This document shows positions 22,053-33,388 of a stretch of DNA of 64,000 bases, one piece after another. The number at the start of each line of letters is the position of its first letter. Within the stretch, counting starts at the first letter, position 1. This DNA comes from Piezodorus guildinii (lineage: Eukaryota > Arthropoda > Insecta > Hemiptera > Pentatomidae). A program made the position numbers and the translations under genes. The stretch lies in the NCBI GenBank assembly GCA_023052935.1, contig CM041295.1, forward strand, positions 160,380,366 to 160,444,365, given 5' to 3'. The notes below the pieces were generated by a model, which worked only from the letters and a program-made list of their open reading frames with translations, did no database searches and was not told the DNA's origin.

Positions 22053-22111
22053 AGGAACAACTGTAATTACTAAATTACAATCAGCTGAAGTTAGTAATTA
22101 CAGTTGTTCCT
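22053..22111. repeat. 20-bp perfect inverted repeat (hairpin)
   Basis: AGGAACAACTGTAATTACTA at 22053-22072 is perfectly inverted at 22092-22111, with a 19-base loop. No element was recognised around it; it may be a tiny fold-back or the end of a lost element. Confidence 0.85.
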
Positions 22112-22439
22112 CATAAGGCTGTTTGTCCTCAAGGTAAGACATTTCCTGGAAGTGCTGTACCTATAATTATTAGGAGTAAAAAGTTTCCAACAGATCAAGT
22201 TATTTGTAATTTATAAGATCCATAATATAATCCTCGTTGAATATGTAAATATAAGCAAAAGAAAAGTAACGAAGCTCCATATGCATGTGTATATCGTATT
22301 AAAGAGTGACAAAAAGATCAAAAACGTAAGTAATTGTTGATGAAAGTAATTCTTATTTTTATTTTTTATAATCTAAAATAAATGTTTCCATCAAAACAAT
22401 ATAATTATTGTTTCAACTTTAATTTTATTAGCCCAGTCC

Positions 22440-22700
22440 TACCTCTCTGACATATCCTTCAAAATTAATCACAATAGTTGTTATTAATCCTTTTTTACTT
22501 AGTCCGCTGGTGTTTCTCAAGGCAGGACCCTAGGACCTATTCTTTACACAGTCAATACTGCTAATATCCCAACCTATCCTAGCACGTTCCTTTCTAACTA
22601 TACTGATAATACCTGTTTGTCATGAGTTCATAATGATCCATTCATCCTCTCCCATGATCTTTAAGTCTATATAAAATACTTAGAAGTATGTTGTCAGAAT
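22440..22700 (+). pseudogene. Jockey-like LINE, RT fragment
   Basis: The plus strand reads SAGVSQGRTLGPILYTVNT, then ANIPTYPSTFLSNYTDNTC. This is the GVPQGSxLGPxLY and ADIPT...YADDT region of Jockey-clade reverse transcriptase. The catalytic YADD position is NYTDNT, so the copy is mutated at the active site. The nearby 61.0-61.2 kb fragment is very similar. Both flanks are lost. Confidence 0.78.
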
Positions 22701-22791
22701 TGGAGAATAAAAATAATTTTCAAAAAATCCCACCAGATAAACTCTACGCTTCGTTGAAAAACTATGACTTTCTGCCCTACAGTGTCCTTTA

Positions 22792-22935
22792 GGGCCAGTT
22801 GCACCAACCCAGGTCAAAGTGCGGTAAGGGTAACCTCCGTTGAAGTCAGCCATTGCCCGTTGCACCATCTAGGGTAGGGATGCTGAATCCACGGTAAACA
22901 TTACTGGGCAAGGCTCACCGTTTAACCTCCAGTAA
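22792..22935. repeat. possible DNA-transposon end (GGGCCAGTTGCACCAA)
   Basis: The segment starts with GGGCCAGTTGCACCAACCC and soon repeats CCGTTGCACCATC. GGCCAGTTGCACCAA-type ends are typical of several insect cut-and-paste elements. No opposite inverted end was found nearby, so the identification is tentative. Confidence 0.3.
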
Positions 22936-23870
22936 AGAGCTAACCATCCAGGGACTTGTGAAATAGTATCACTTTTGTTTTATGTTATTGTTTTATCAGC
23001 TACTATTTCAGAGAAATGGATTTGATTAACATTGAACACTTGACAGATGACGAATAATATATTATTAATTTGTTATTAATTAATTAATATGTAGTTATTA
23101 TTTACTAAAGGTATTTTAATTTTTGTTTTATTTTCGTAAAATTTTAATCAACATTTTCATTTTATAATTTAATAATTACGGTTTTATTATTTATTCCATT
23201 GAAATAGATCCTCTCGAAAGAATTGACAATGTTTGGTTTTGTAAATATAAGGTAATTAAGTTGTTACCATTATTAATAGTTCTTTAGTGATTCCTAGGCC
23301 TATAACTTTTTTAAGTCAGTTAAAATCATACTATATCTGTATCTGGAGGATGATTTTCAGTATGTCCATATCAGTTTTTGAAAATTTTAAACACAATGAT
23401 TGATTTTTCATTAACCAATTAATTTTATTATTAATGCATTTAAATGTAGACTAGAAGCGAATATCTCCTAATTTTGTACAAAATGTTCTACAGTATGTTT
23501 TATATAATTAGGATTTTACTTTTCATTAACAAGAGGGGTATGTTGTTAATTTCATTCTTAGGACTCCACATGAAATTACAAAAGTGACTAAAACCAAAAT
23601 AGATGATATTTTGTTGACTTATAAACTGATTGCTGTGAAATGAAAGTAAAAAAAAAAATCACAAGCAATCCAAACAAATTTATTCACATTCAGGAAACAA
23701 ATATTAAATTAACAATATTATTTAAATAACAACGATAAATGATAACCCAGAACCCTTCTAGTTTAGAATATTTTTAGAGTGATGAGGTCTCTACAAGCCT
23801 GGTTCATGTCTGTCTCCTTCTGGCCAATTTACTACTTGTGTTTCAAATATCGATAATCAATTTAAAAAAA
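22936..23870. other. AT-rich DNA, nothing firmly recognised
   Basis: No open frame of note. It could be the body of an element whose left end is at 22792, but no protein motif is visible. Confidence 0.35.
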
Positions 23871-23871
23871 T

Positions 23872-24746
23872 CTGGTGCGGGCAACACACGACTTTCACTT
23901 AACTCCATAAATCAATGAAAGGATTTTCTAATACAATTAGAGATTAAAATACGTGAAACCATTGAAGAAATAATTAAATTGAATTTCTATAGAAACATGT
24001 GTTTTATTAAAAAATCTATTATATTATTATCTAAAATAATCAGATTTATCGGCTTTTCATCACTCATTATTAACTTTTACAAGTTTGTTCATTAGATAAT
24101 GTTTATTCTAAAAGCTTTAGCTTTCCAACGGTATATTATACGTGTATATTACAGTTGCTATGTTCAAAATAAAAAAAATGAATTAAAAAAATATGTTTTC
24201 AGTTTTCTCCTTTAGCTTGATATTGAATTCGTTCAACTTATATATCTATGTGTTTTTCATCGGTGGTAACAAGATAATATATTTATTTTTACAAAATCTA
24301 CAAAATTAAAGGTACATTACAGGAAAAAAAAATGTAAAATATCGGCATTTAAGCCCTGTCAGACCATTTTAATCAGAATGAAAACTACATGATATTAAAG
24401 CCCATTGAATTCCATATCGATTTAGTTTAATCAAAATCGTCGGAACCGTTTTCGAGAAAATAAAAAAAAAGGTGCAAAATGCATAGTATAAAGTGGATCT
24501 TCTGGTAAGCTCATATTAATTAAAAAGGTTTTGTAAAGTCTCGGGCGTATATTTGTCTTAAATATGAAATTTCAGTTTCTTAGGACTTATCGTATCCGTC
24601 CGGGAGCTACCACACACACAGACCTTTTTGCGGGACTTGGTTATTTGGACTCAGGGGACCCTAAAACGTGTATTTCCGTATAAAACTGGAATTCAAAACT
24701 TTTCACGATCGCAATACTTCCCCTTACTATATACAGTAAGTGAAAT
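23872..24746 (-). repeat. family A repeat, complete reverse copy
   Basis: Starts CTGGTGCGGGCAACACACGAC with ACTTTCACTTA (23891-23901) and ends ACTATATACAGTAAGTGAAAT (to 24745), so the subterminal inverted repeats seen at 15288 and 16196 are present here too. All blocks are in the reverse order. The (CA)n is very short, which explains most of the length difference from the copy at 15288-16232. Confidence 0.8.
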
Positions 24747-24756
24747 TAATAAAAAC

Positions 24757-24805
24757 TACTAAGGAAAGTGAAAGTCATGTGTCGCGCACACCAGATGGTT
24801 TTATT
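24757..24805 (+). repeat. family A right-end fragment
   Basis: CTAAGGAAAGTGAAAGTCATG and TGTCGCGCACACCAGATGG: only the terminal motif of a second, forward copy, placed directly after the complete reverse copy. Confidence 0.65.
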
Positions 24806-25369
24806 AAAAAAAATTGGGAATCCCCCTCCTCGTTTCCACATTTAATATTCTATCAATCCATATTACAATCGCTTTAATGATTAACAGTATTATGATTATT
24901 AATAAGGCTAGGCAATTATTAATCGATTACAGGTGGAATTCCATAGACGGATGATGGCTCATGCATATTTTAAGATTCTAGATGGTACCGTGACGGCTCA
25001 AAATTCAGTTATTGCAAGGGATTGGAATATCGATTATATTCCTCCACCTTCTGGATAAACCGACAAGATCTTCATTCAAGTCTTTTGATCAACTAGTTGG
25101 AAAGGCAACTAAACTTGAGCAGGTTGGAGAAGGGCTTTGCAGTACAGGAGAGTCCTGTCAACCCTGTGGAGAAGCTCTGCTCAGAGCCTCCGCAGTTCTC
25201 GGAGCTTAGATTACCTACCTTACGGGCATTCACTAGAAATGTCAGAAACAACAAAACAATTTGGATGAAGCAACTCCTAAGGGAAGTGCAGATGTCCGCA
25301 TAACTAAATCTCTATGTATATGAAATCGTGAAGCTATTCTCGGTGGCAACGAGTTCCTTTCGAACCCCG
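24806..25369. other. unassigned stretch of mixed composition
   Basis: Less AT-rich than its surroundings from 24940 to 25300. Two overlapping 65-68 codon frames exist here but have no recognised motif. It may be an eroded retroelement or unique DNA. Confidence 0.35.
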
Positions 25370-25870
25370 CAACGGATTTTGGTATCATTTTTACTATCAT
25401 TTAAGGAATCATTTTCTGAAGGTTCATAAATAAAATACATTGCAATATAGCTTTTTTACGAGGAAAAAATAAGTTTTCTGTGACCAAGGCATGAATCTAT
25501 CTTTCCTGTGATATGAGAAGTAATATAGAAATATAAAATGCCGATGGAATGTAGAAGATTTATAAAAAGTTAATATGCAATAAAATAAGTTCTATACGCT
25601 TACAGAATCTCGTTAGTCCATAAACCCATGAATATACGTTAATTGTAATGATAGAGGTTATGGGATTCAATTTTGCGACATTACTGTATCGTACATGTTA
25701 TATTCTCCCAAACGATGCGCAAGATTTTAGAAACAATATTACTCAATAAATCAGACGAAGTTTGTTGAAATAAATGAAAAGATGTTATAAATCGATAAAC
25801 TGACATTGTAAAGTATTTCTACTTTAAAGATTATTTCATGGAAAAAAAGATGTATTACTTTATGCATACT
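25370..25870 (+). repeat. family B repeat, extended copy
   Basis: ACGGATTTTGGTATCATTTTT, AGGAATCATTTTCTGAAGGTT, ACATTGCAATATAGC and later AAAAGTTAATATGCAATAAA, AATATTACTCAATAAATCAG and TTATAAATCGATAAACTGAC. The second half matches 63445-63720 in order, which defines a unit of about 0.5 kb. Confidence 0.72.
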
Positions 25871-26462
25871 AAATTAACCTTTTTATATGTATTTTAATAT
25901 TTTTTTTTTTTTTTTATACAGATACTGTGTAGCAAGTTATGCTGACTTTGCTGGTGTAAGAAGGCACAATCTCGTATTATTTATCCACTCTAATTTGTTT
26001 TAGTGAAGTTTTTTGTCTTTGCACAGTCATTCTAGGAAATGCACTCATCCTAAAGTAATTTTTTGTTATGCGAAACAGTGATCTGACAGAGATTTCCATT
26101 TACCGAGACTTGATTTGTTGTTTTCGTTTGGGATTTCTTCTGATTAGCACTCGCTGGATTTTCCGTTGGAGTGCGCGGACGACCAGATCGAGGTCTCTCA
26201 CCCACAAAGAGGGTCTCAACATATCCACGAACATAAAGCTGATACCCAAAATGCTGAAAATCGCTAACCTACATTCTTCAACTTTGTGTATAGGCGGCCT
26301 ATGCTATTCGGTTTTCTTCATCACCCCACTCCTTATTAACTGAGCAAAAGAAAAATACCAACTAATTGGGATAATTATTTAGACATGTAAAGAAAATGAT
26401 CTGATAAAGATGATGATTATCTAAATGAAACCTAACGATGTAAACAAAGGTCAACTTTTGTA
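25871..26462. other. no recognised gene
   Basis: A 91-codon plus-strand frame at 26068-26343 has no recognised domain and no supporting context. AT-rich elsewhere, with a T-run near 25900. Confidence 0.35.
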
Positions 26463-26467
26463 ACAAT

Positions 26468-26614
26468 AGGGGTACTCACTACGTTTGCTATAGCATGCTA
26501 TTTGTGTTATTTTGCTAAACCCGTCGAGTTTCTACAGTTATTTCCTGTATAAAATTGATGGGTTTAGCACAATAGCACAAATAGCATGCTATAGCAAACG
26601 TAGTGAGTACCCCT
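26468..26614. repeat. 147-bp fold-back element (58-bp arms)
   Basis: The left arm at 26468-26525 starts AGGGGTACTCACTACGTTTG and is inverted at 26557-26614 with only three mismatches. The loop is 31 bases. Outside the arms, ACAAT and the complement of AGTGT extend the match loosely, and a TA pair lies at the left edge. It is a compact MITE or fold-back; as RNA it would form one long hairpin. Confidence 0.9.
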
Positions 26615-26619
26615 AGTGT

Positions 26620-28214
26620 TTATGGCACAACTAGGTATATATGATATATAAGTTTATATTTTGGGGTTTTGCTGCACGATTTTGTACATTTCGAGGTCTT
26701 CAATGCACGTTTCGAGTATTATTACAGCACGAATGCCTGGTGTCTAATTATTAAATTTATATATTTAGGGTAATCATTTATTCTGTCTTTTTTAATTTGA
26801 CGAAGTTAGAAAAAAATCATACCATAAATAAAAGAAACCCTTTTTCGTTAAAAGCTGAATTACTAAACTAATTTTTGAATTAATGTTAGTTCTTATGTGA
26901 TAATAATTATATTTACTTTTATTAGTGAGAAGATGGGGAAAAGCACAAAAGTATTGAGAACCAATTTATTAATAAAAATTTCCTGATATATTTCTTATTT
27001 TTGAATATAGATGATCCGAAATAGGACATTATTTACCTGGATGTCAGGGACTTTCATACCTATGGCAAGTTTGATAATAATAAAAAAAACATGGACTAAA
27101 CTAGCCTATTGGCAAAGATGCCGCTGTCAAAAGCAGCACCCCCACCCCTCTACCCCACCCCCTCAGCTATCCTGTCCTTTTTCCATAACTTCCTGCAACA
27201 AGGACCTACCTCCTTCTCACTCTATTCCTCGGGCAATCTTCCCTCTGTCATCTTTTTTACATCCCCCTCTTTCACTTTATTGTAAGACTTTTCTTCAAAT
27301 CCGTTATTTCACGGATAATGTCATTTCTTATATTTGCCCTCTCTGGACTAACCCGTGGAACGTAACGGGTAATCCATTTTCCTGTCACTCGTAATTCTGT
27401 TTCTCTTTCGTCCTTTTTAAGCATGTAGCATTATACACCGCCGTAAAGCGGGTTGACGTCTCTGTTTTTGAGCGAATTACTCTGTCCTGTTTAGGAGTTT
27501 CATATCTTAAAAGTAATAATATTTTATAAATTACATAGTACATTTTAGTAAATTATTAGGACCTGAAGGGGTTGTATCACGGCGGGGTCTTTGTTTTATG
27601 AGACACGTGATTGAACCACTTGATCTAGATCTTTTAGTTGATGCTTTGGAGGACATCACTTGGTGAAAATATCGCATTTCATGAGAAGAAGATATTGAGA
27701 TAATAACTAGAAGTGGTTAATAAAACAAAAACTAAAGAAAAGAAAAGCAATCCCGGCCTTGCCTGATGTGAAGAGGTTACCCAGCATTCACTTTACACAG
27801 TAAATTGTAACAAAACTTATGTTGTTTGCTCCAATATTTACTGCTGTTGTTATCCTGAAGTCTGGTGATGTTTTCAAGATTGTACTGAAGTGAATTCCAA
27901 CTGAAAAAGCAAAAAAAATCAAGAGCCGATTTGAAAGATGACTGCTACACTCATGCGCATGCGCAGAACTTTCAATGCAGTAATTAAATTTCTAACAAGA
28001 GTCAAACTGTTAAACAACCTCTGAATATCCACCACATCTGTCGAATACATACCCTCTTTATTATTTATCTGTTTAATTTCACATCCTATTAATATCTAAT
28101 TACAATTATTATTAAATTTTTTATTATACTTTTCTTTTTTTCTCTTAATCTTTATCTTTTATTTATTTATTATTATTATTTTTTCTCTTTATCCTTCTTA
28201 TTCATCTTGAACTA
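26620..28214. other. no recognised gene
   Basis: AT-rich with a pyrimidine-rich island at about 27140-27290. A 127-codon plus-strand frame at 27011-27394 is composed of this low-complexity sequence and shows no domain. Confidence 0.4.
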
Positions 28215-28312
28215 AAAATAACCTCCTTTGAAGAATGAAATATAATAACTAAACATCGGGCGTAGATGACCATGCTGTTGAACGCCCTAAAACCGAACAG
28301 AACAGAACAGAA
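28215..28312 (+). repeat. probable LINE 3' end with (GAACA)n tail
   Basis: Reads ACATCGGGCGTAGATGACCAT, GTTGAACGCCCTAAAACC, then GAACAGAACAGAACAGAAC. A short hairpin (GGGCGT...ACGCCC) followed by a simple repeat is a common layout for LINE 3' ends. There is no coding sequence next to it. Confidence 0.45.
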
Positions 28313-29160
28313 CTGTTAAAATAATGTATGTTTTCTCAATCCCAGTGTTTATGTATTTGTGAATCCTTATTAACTGCTTATTTGGCCGAGAGATCCGTTT
28401 AATATGGAAAGAACAACATAAAATATGGGAACTGACCCGAAATCGGCTATCATTGCTCGGGCGGGGGTACTTGGGTCCGGCTTATGAATCCCTAAGGCGG
28501 TCCGCCCCAGACCATCGGAGGTCGATAAACATAAATCTGGAATTATTTATTTATATGGAGCAATCTATTGTCCACCAGGGGAGGGGGAGGTTATTGGGAG
28601 ATTTAGGGGGGGATTTGTGAGGGGTGGGGCGGAATAAAGGTGATGCGATGGCGGGAGATCGGAGCCTATGAATGGCCGATGACCAGAACTCACTGGCTTA
28701 GCTGTCCCTCCCTCACTCAACCTGTTTAAAAAACATTGGGAGTTAGTTCGGCCCAAGGGATCCCTTCCTTATAATATCCCTTCCTTACCACCTAAAATAT
28801 TTAATGTTACATCAATCCTCCAATCTTGTCAATGATTTGTTTTTAAATTTACATTTATTATTACTATAGACTGGATTTCCATTATTTTGTACTTGCGTGT
28901 ATCTCATTTTTTGCTTGCGTGTATCAGCCCCGAACCCGAATTCCTATCCTCTTCATGCACCTGGGCAGTAGTTCCCAACTAGTTGTCCCCAGGTGTCGTC
29001 CTGGGGCCGCGAGATGTCATTGGTCAATCCTGTGATTGTATTTAAAATCACTCTCTCTACACTGATTAATTAAAAATTCTAATTGCTTGTGTTTATTGCT
29101 ACTGTTTACAATAACAACCTTAAAATCGACCAATTTCTAAAATAAATAAATAAAATAAAA
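28313..29160. other. higher-complexity stretch, no gene recognised
   Basis: From 28385 to 28560 the sequence is GC-richer and not repetitive (for example CGGCTATCATTGCTCGGGCG and GGCGGTCCGCCCCAGACC). A purine-rich GGGGAGGGGGAGG tract follows at about 28578-28610. No convincing coding frame. It may be unique, possibly conserved, non-coding DNA. Confidence 0.35.
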
Positions 29161-29921
29161 TAGGCCGGCAGAAACGATAGGTCCTATGAAACTGAAATTT
29201 CACATTTAAGACAAATATACGCCCGAGATGTTTCAAAATCTTTTTCATCAAAATTCGCAAACCAGGAGAGCCAGTTTATACCATGCATTTTGCACCTTTT
29301 TTCGATTTTCTCAAAAACGGTTTTGACGATTTTGATTAAAATCGCTATATCGATGTAAAATTTAATGCGCTTTAATATCATTTAGGTTTAATTTGGATTT
29401 AAATGGTCTGACGGTGCTTAAATGCCGACACTTTAAATTTTCTTTCTCTAAAGTACCTTTAATTTTGTTGATTCTATAAAAATAATTAGATTATCTTGTT
29501 ACCACTGATAAAAAACAGGTAAATATATAAATTGAATGAATTCGATACACAACTAAAGTAGAAAACTGAAAAAATATTTTTTAATGCAATTTTTCGTTTT
29601 TGAACATAAGAGCAGAAATATACATGTATAATATACCGTTGGAAAGCTAAAGAATTAAAAAAAAAAAATTATCTCATACACAAGCTTTTAAAAAGTCGAT
29701 AGAGAGTGATAAAATGAAGATAAAAATAACTGATTATTTTAGATAATAATATAATAGATTTTTTAATAAAACACATGTTTCTATAGAAATTCAATTTAAT
29801 TAATTTTTATTTATAGTTTCACGCATTTTAATCTCTAACTGTATTTGAAAATTCTTTCATTGATTTTTAAAATGGAGGTAAGTGAAAGTCGTGTGTTGCC
29901 CGCACCAGATTTTTAAAATTC
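29161..29921 (+). repeat. family A copy, 5'-truncated
   Basis: Begins within the unit at GGCAGAAACGATAGGTCCTATG, just after the place where (TG)n should be, and then runs in order to GGAGGTAAGTGAAAGTCGTGTG and CCCGCACCAGATTTT. Preceded by (AAAT)n-like simple sequence. Very similar to 15480-16230. Confidence 0.8.
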
Positions 29922-30084
29922 AAATCAAAAATTTTTTTTTCCCAAATATCACAATTTTAAATAAATACAAAGGTAACAAATAAATAAACAAAATATGCTA
30001 ATAACATATGCTAATATAGCAAGAAAACTCTTCGTATGAGCTGGAACGAATTTATACATATATACAGGCGTTCCAACTAGTGTT
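29922..30084. other. short AT-rich spacer
   Basis: Nothing recognised. Confidence 0.4.
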
Positions 30085-30960
30085 GCCTTTTCAATTAAGT
30101 GCTGAGCTCCAGAATTGACGGTCAAGCCAATCTCCTCCTGAACACCCCTGCCCGCCATCTCCTCTTCCACTCCGCAGATCCACATACTTCTAGGTCGGCG
30201 TCGTTTCCGCCTTCCAGGTGGCTGCCAATCCAAAACTCGGTTTCGAGTTTCTGCCATCGTTCGGTAGACATTCGTTTTACATGGCCATACCATCTTAGCC
30301 TTCGCTGTCCTACGGCTGGTTTACATGGCCATACCATCTTAGCCTTCGCTGTCCTACGGCTGGTTTACATGGCCATACCATCTTAGCCTTCGCTGTCCTA
30401 CGGCTGGTTTACATGGCCATACCATCTTAGCCTTCGCTGTCCTACGGCTGGTTTACATGGCCATACCATCTTAGCCTTCGCTGTCCTACGGCTGGTTTAC
30501 ATGGCCATACCATCTTAGCCTTCGCTGTCCTACGGCTGGTTTACATGGCCATACCATCTTAGCCTTCGCTGTCCTACGGCTGGTTTACATGGCCATACCA
30601 TCTTAGCCTTCGCTGTCCTACGGCTGGTTTACATGGCCATACCATCTTAGCCTTCGCTGTCCTACGGCTGGTTTACATGGCCATACCATCTTAGCCTTCG
30701 CTGTCCTACGGCTGGTTTACATGGCCATACCATCTTAGCCTTCGCTGTCCTACGGCTGGTTTACGGTCTCAGGACCCTCCATCCTGTCCCGAACAACCTC
30801 GTTTCTAATTAGGTCCATCCTTGTGAAACGTAGACACCTCCAAAAGTCCATTTTCTCCAAAAGAACCCATCCTTACCTACGCATCGGAAACGTAGACAAT
30901 GTCGAGACAGCTCTAGAGATGGATATAGAGATACAAAGTCCAAGCTGTAGAGATGGAACG
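30085..30960 (-). pseudogene. LINE ORF2 C-terminus carrying an internal minisatellite
   Basis: The minus strand upstream of the tandem array (30765-30900) reads LEKMDFWRCLRFTRMDLIRNE, as in arthropod LINE ORF2 proteins (MDFLRR...R..RM..IRNE). Within and beyond the array it reads GQRRLRWYGHVKRM, the RWYGHV motif that normally follows about 30 residues later. It then has a basic C-terminus GRRKRRRPRSMWICGVEEEM. The array has expanded the coding segment by ten units, and since 44 is not a multiple of three the frame is destroyed. Otherwise the arrangement is that of a 5'-truncated RTE- or L2-like LINE. Confidence 0.8.
30276..30759. repeat. 44-bp minisatellite, 11 identical units
   Basis: The unit starts TTTACATGGCCATACCATCT and ends CTGTCCTACGGCTGG. 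Eleven units run from 30276 to 30759 (484 bp = 11 x 44), followed by a partial TTTAC. I saw no base difference between units. It lies inside a LINE coding remnant, so the seed is retroelement sequence. Confidence 0.97.
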
Positions 30961-31583
30961 AATTTAAGTAAGTAAATTATTACTTTTTAAAAATAATTCC
31001 ATTTCTAAATAGCGTTTTTTAAGGACTTAAAACACAATTAGAATACAAATATGACACCATACCTATTTCGTGTAAAGTGTCCTTTAAAGTTCCTTTGGGA
31101 TAACTATATATCAATTAAACGAAATTAAAATTAGTGTATTATTTTCTTCAATTTTTATCTGTAGTTATATGTATTCACCACTACTTACGATAAATTACAT
31201 TGGTCATCTCTTTAGGATAGAACATTAAGGAAAAAAAACAAACGAAAAAAAAAACTGGTGCGTGTAATCTAATTTCTTATGCATCAACTATCTCCAGTTT
31301 CGCTACATTTAAAAAATATATACAAAAATTAAATTAAATTATAGCACTATTAGCTATCATCATCGTTAAATTTATTTTTAAAACATTTTGCTATATGTTT
31401 TTATATTTTATGTTGTGTCCCTATTATCATGGCTAAAATTAAAACAATAATAAAATATATTAATTCGATAATCATATATGTATCACATGACTCATAATAT
31501 TTTTAATATGCGTACATACACACACATATATGTATATTGTATAATTAGTAATTAAAAAAAAATAATATTATAAATACTACTAC
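30961..31583. other. AT-rich DNA, nothing recognised
   Basis: No gene. Contains a short (CA)n near 31518-31530. Confidence 0.4.
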
Positions 31584-31765
31584 ATGCGACTGGAGTCGTC
31601 CTCCAATTCAAAAATAAGTCACCGCAGGACAGTAAGACCAGCGATACTGTATGGTTTGGATACAGTCATTCTTACGAGCCTGGAGAAAGGTTCAGAGGAA
31701 AGTTCTGAGGAGGATCCACCGAAAAAAAAATACATCTTCCTGTTAAGGCTTTTCTACAATACGTA
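31584..31765 (+). pseudogene. LINE thumb-region fragment
   Basis: The plus strand reads SHRRTVRPAILYGLDTVILTS. This matches the T-VRPAxLYGxxTW/VxLT motif just after the RT active site in arthropod LINE proteins. A shifted frame continues QRKVLRRI. Only about 60 residues remain. Confidence 0.65.
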
Positions 31766-31958
31766 AAAATAATCATTAAAATTGGTTTAAAAATAGCAGA
31801 GATATTTCGTTTCGAAATTAGCAGTACTGATTGATTATTTTTCTCTGAATTATTTATTGCTTTTCAAATTAATTAATTGCTTTTAAACAGCTAAATAAAC
31901 AGTCCCCATATTTAGTTATTTGGAAATAATAATCCATTGTGTAATATAATTTGCAGCG
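31766..31958. repeat. low-copy repeat similar to 18215-18280
   Basis: ATTGGTTTAAAAATAGCAGAG, TTCGAAATTAGCAGTACTG, GATTGATTATTTT correspond to CAGTTTAGAAATGGCGGAG and CTTAGCATTAGCGATTGACC at 18220-18275. Confidence 0.45.
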
Positions 31959-31959
31959 T

Positions 31960-32600
31960 TTTATTATCACGGTGCGAGGTAATGTGTACAGCTCAGTTGT
32001 TATATATCAATGATCGAAATAGGAGATTAAACGAAGGGGATCGAGTTAGAGAAGTGTATATGATATAATTCCATTTTTGTATCAGATCCAGGCCGCATTA
32101 TGTAGATTATTTCGTGCAATTGTTTTCAGCAGCCAGCCATGAGCTAATGCCCGCTACGGCAATGAGATGACAAAGACCCGTTTTTTATCCCGGCGCGATG
32201 AAATACTAACAGAGCAGTTATTGGATCCGCCATCCCCGGCGAATTCGGCAAAATATTTGTTCCGAATTAAACAGAGTGTGAGGCTTCGATAATTGGTGGA
32301 AATGATTTGCCAAAACCTCGGAATTATCTCCGCTCCCTTTTATTCGTTCCACTTAAAAGTCATTAACGCGTTACGCTTCAATAATAGTACATTTGGAATG
32401 ATTAGGTAAAAAGGGTGGATTTAGTCGGATAAGCATTAGTGTGTATATAATGGAATAAACAGACCTGAACCACGTATCTTAACATGATTATAATTTCTAG
32501 CCCAGTGAAATAAGGATAAAATTCAAGGTTTTTGGGAATTAATTCGGACATGGCTGGAAATCGTTTTAATGCCTCTTAATGGTCCTAAACATAAGTAATC
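31960..32600. promoter_or_regulatory. candidate conserved non-coding element
   Basis: About 600 bp of non-repetitive, balanced-composition DNA in an AT-rich, transposon-filled region. It includes CATGAGCTAATGCCCGCTACG, GACAAAGACCCGTTTTTTATC, GGCGCGATGAAATACTAAC and CCGAATTAAACAGAGTGTGAG. It has no long open frame, no TIRs and no LINE motif. Such texture is typical of insect enhancers and conserved non-coding elements, with several TAAT/ATTA cores. This is inference from composition only; conservation was not tested. Confidence 0.3.
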
Positions 32601-33386
32601 TGAGTTTGCACCATCACAGGTGGCTTAACTTTTTGGAGCCGGAAAACCTCAAATTTATCGCATTTTTTTTCAGTTTTTCACCTACAACCCGAAAACGGTG
32701 CCTACTACATAAAATATGTTTCTTTCAAAAATAAAATATCGTTAAATTTGCTTTCTAAACGTTACCTTAGTTATATAATTTGATTTAGTGATAGTGCCGC
32801 AATATTTGGCTAGAAATAGGATATTTTTTCCATTTTTGTTGAAAAACCCAATTCGGCCACTAAGCTGTAACTTTGAAGTAACTGTCCAAATCGAAAAAAG
32901 TCATAGAATAAAAGTTGTAGAGCATGAAATTTCAAGTCTATACGCATCTCTCAATTATTAAGTATGTTGCTACGAACCTTCAAACAAAATATTATTTTAC
33001 CAATTTTTCTCTACACGCGTCATTGGACTTTTGAAAAATATTTGCTTTATACGTCCCATTTAAAACATTCTGCAGTGACTGATGCCGTAGTTTTACTGGG
33101 AATAACGATATTTAAAACATAAAGCTGTCACGTTTAAATCCGCTACCATATGCGCAGAAACTACTATAACACAGATGACCGTTCAACACAATGGTAATAA
33201 AATGCCTTCCTGTATCAGCTTATGAAATAACACCTACAATATTTTAATGAGAATAAACTAATCCAAATAATATTATTAGGAATTAAAGATGAAAAATATA
33301 ACATTTAAATCATTAAACGTGAAACAAATAATCAAATCTCAAGAGCAATACAAATGTAAATGTTAGTTGAAAGATACAAAAATAAT
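32601..33386. other. unassigned, possibly eroded repeat
   Basis: AT-rich with phrases such as AAAAGTTGTAGAGCATGAAAT and CATAGAATAAAAGTTG that look like old transposon sequence, but no ends or protein are recognisable. Confidence 0.35.
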
Positions 33387-33388
33387 TA

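Noticed and set aside
22792..23870. Complete cut-and-paste element starting GGGCCAGTTGCACC
   Set aside because: No inverted partner end and no transposase motif could be found; kept only as a possible single end.
26068..26343. 91-codon plus-strand frame
   Set aside because: No known motif; neither strand gave a convincing transposase or host protein.
27011..27394. 127-codon plus-strand frame
   Set aside because: Built largely from a pyrimidine-rich low-complexity stretch; no domain.
30276..30759. CRISPR-like array
   Set aside because: Units are head-to-tail and identical with no variable spacers, in eukaryotic LINE sequence; it is a minisatellite.
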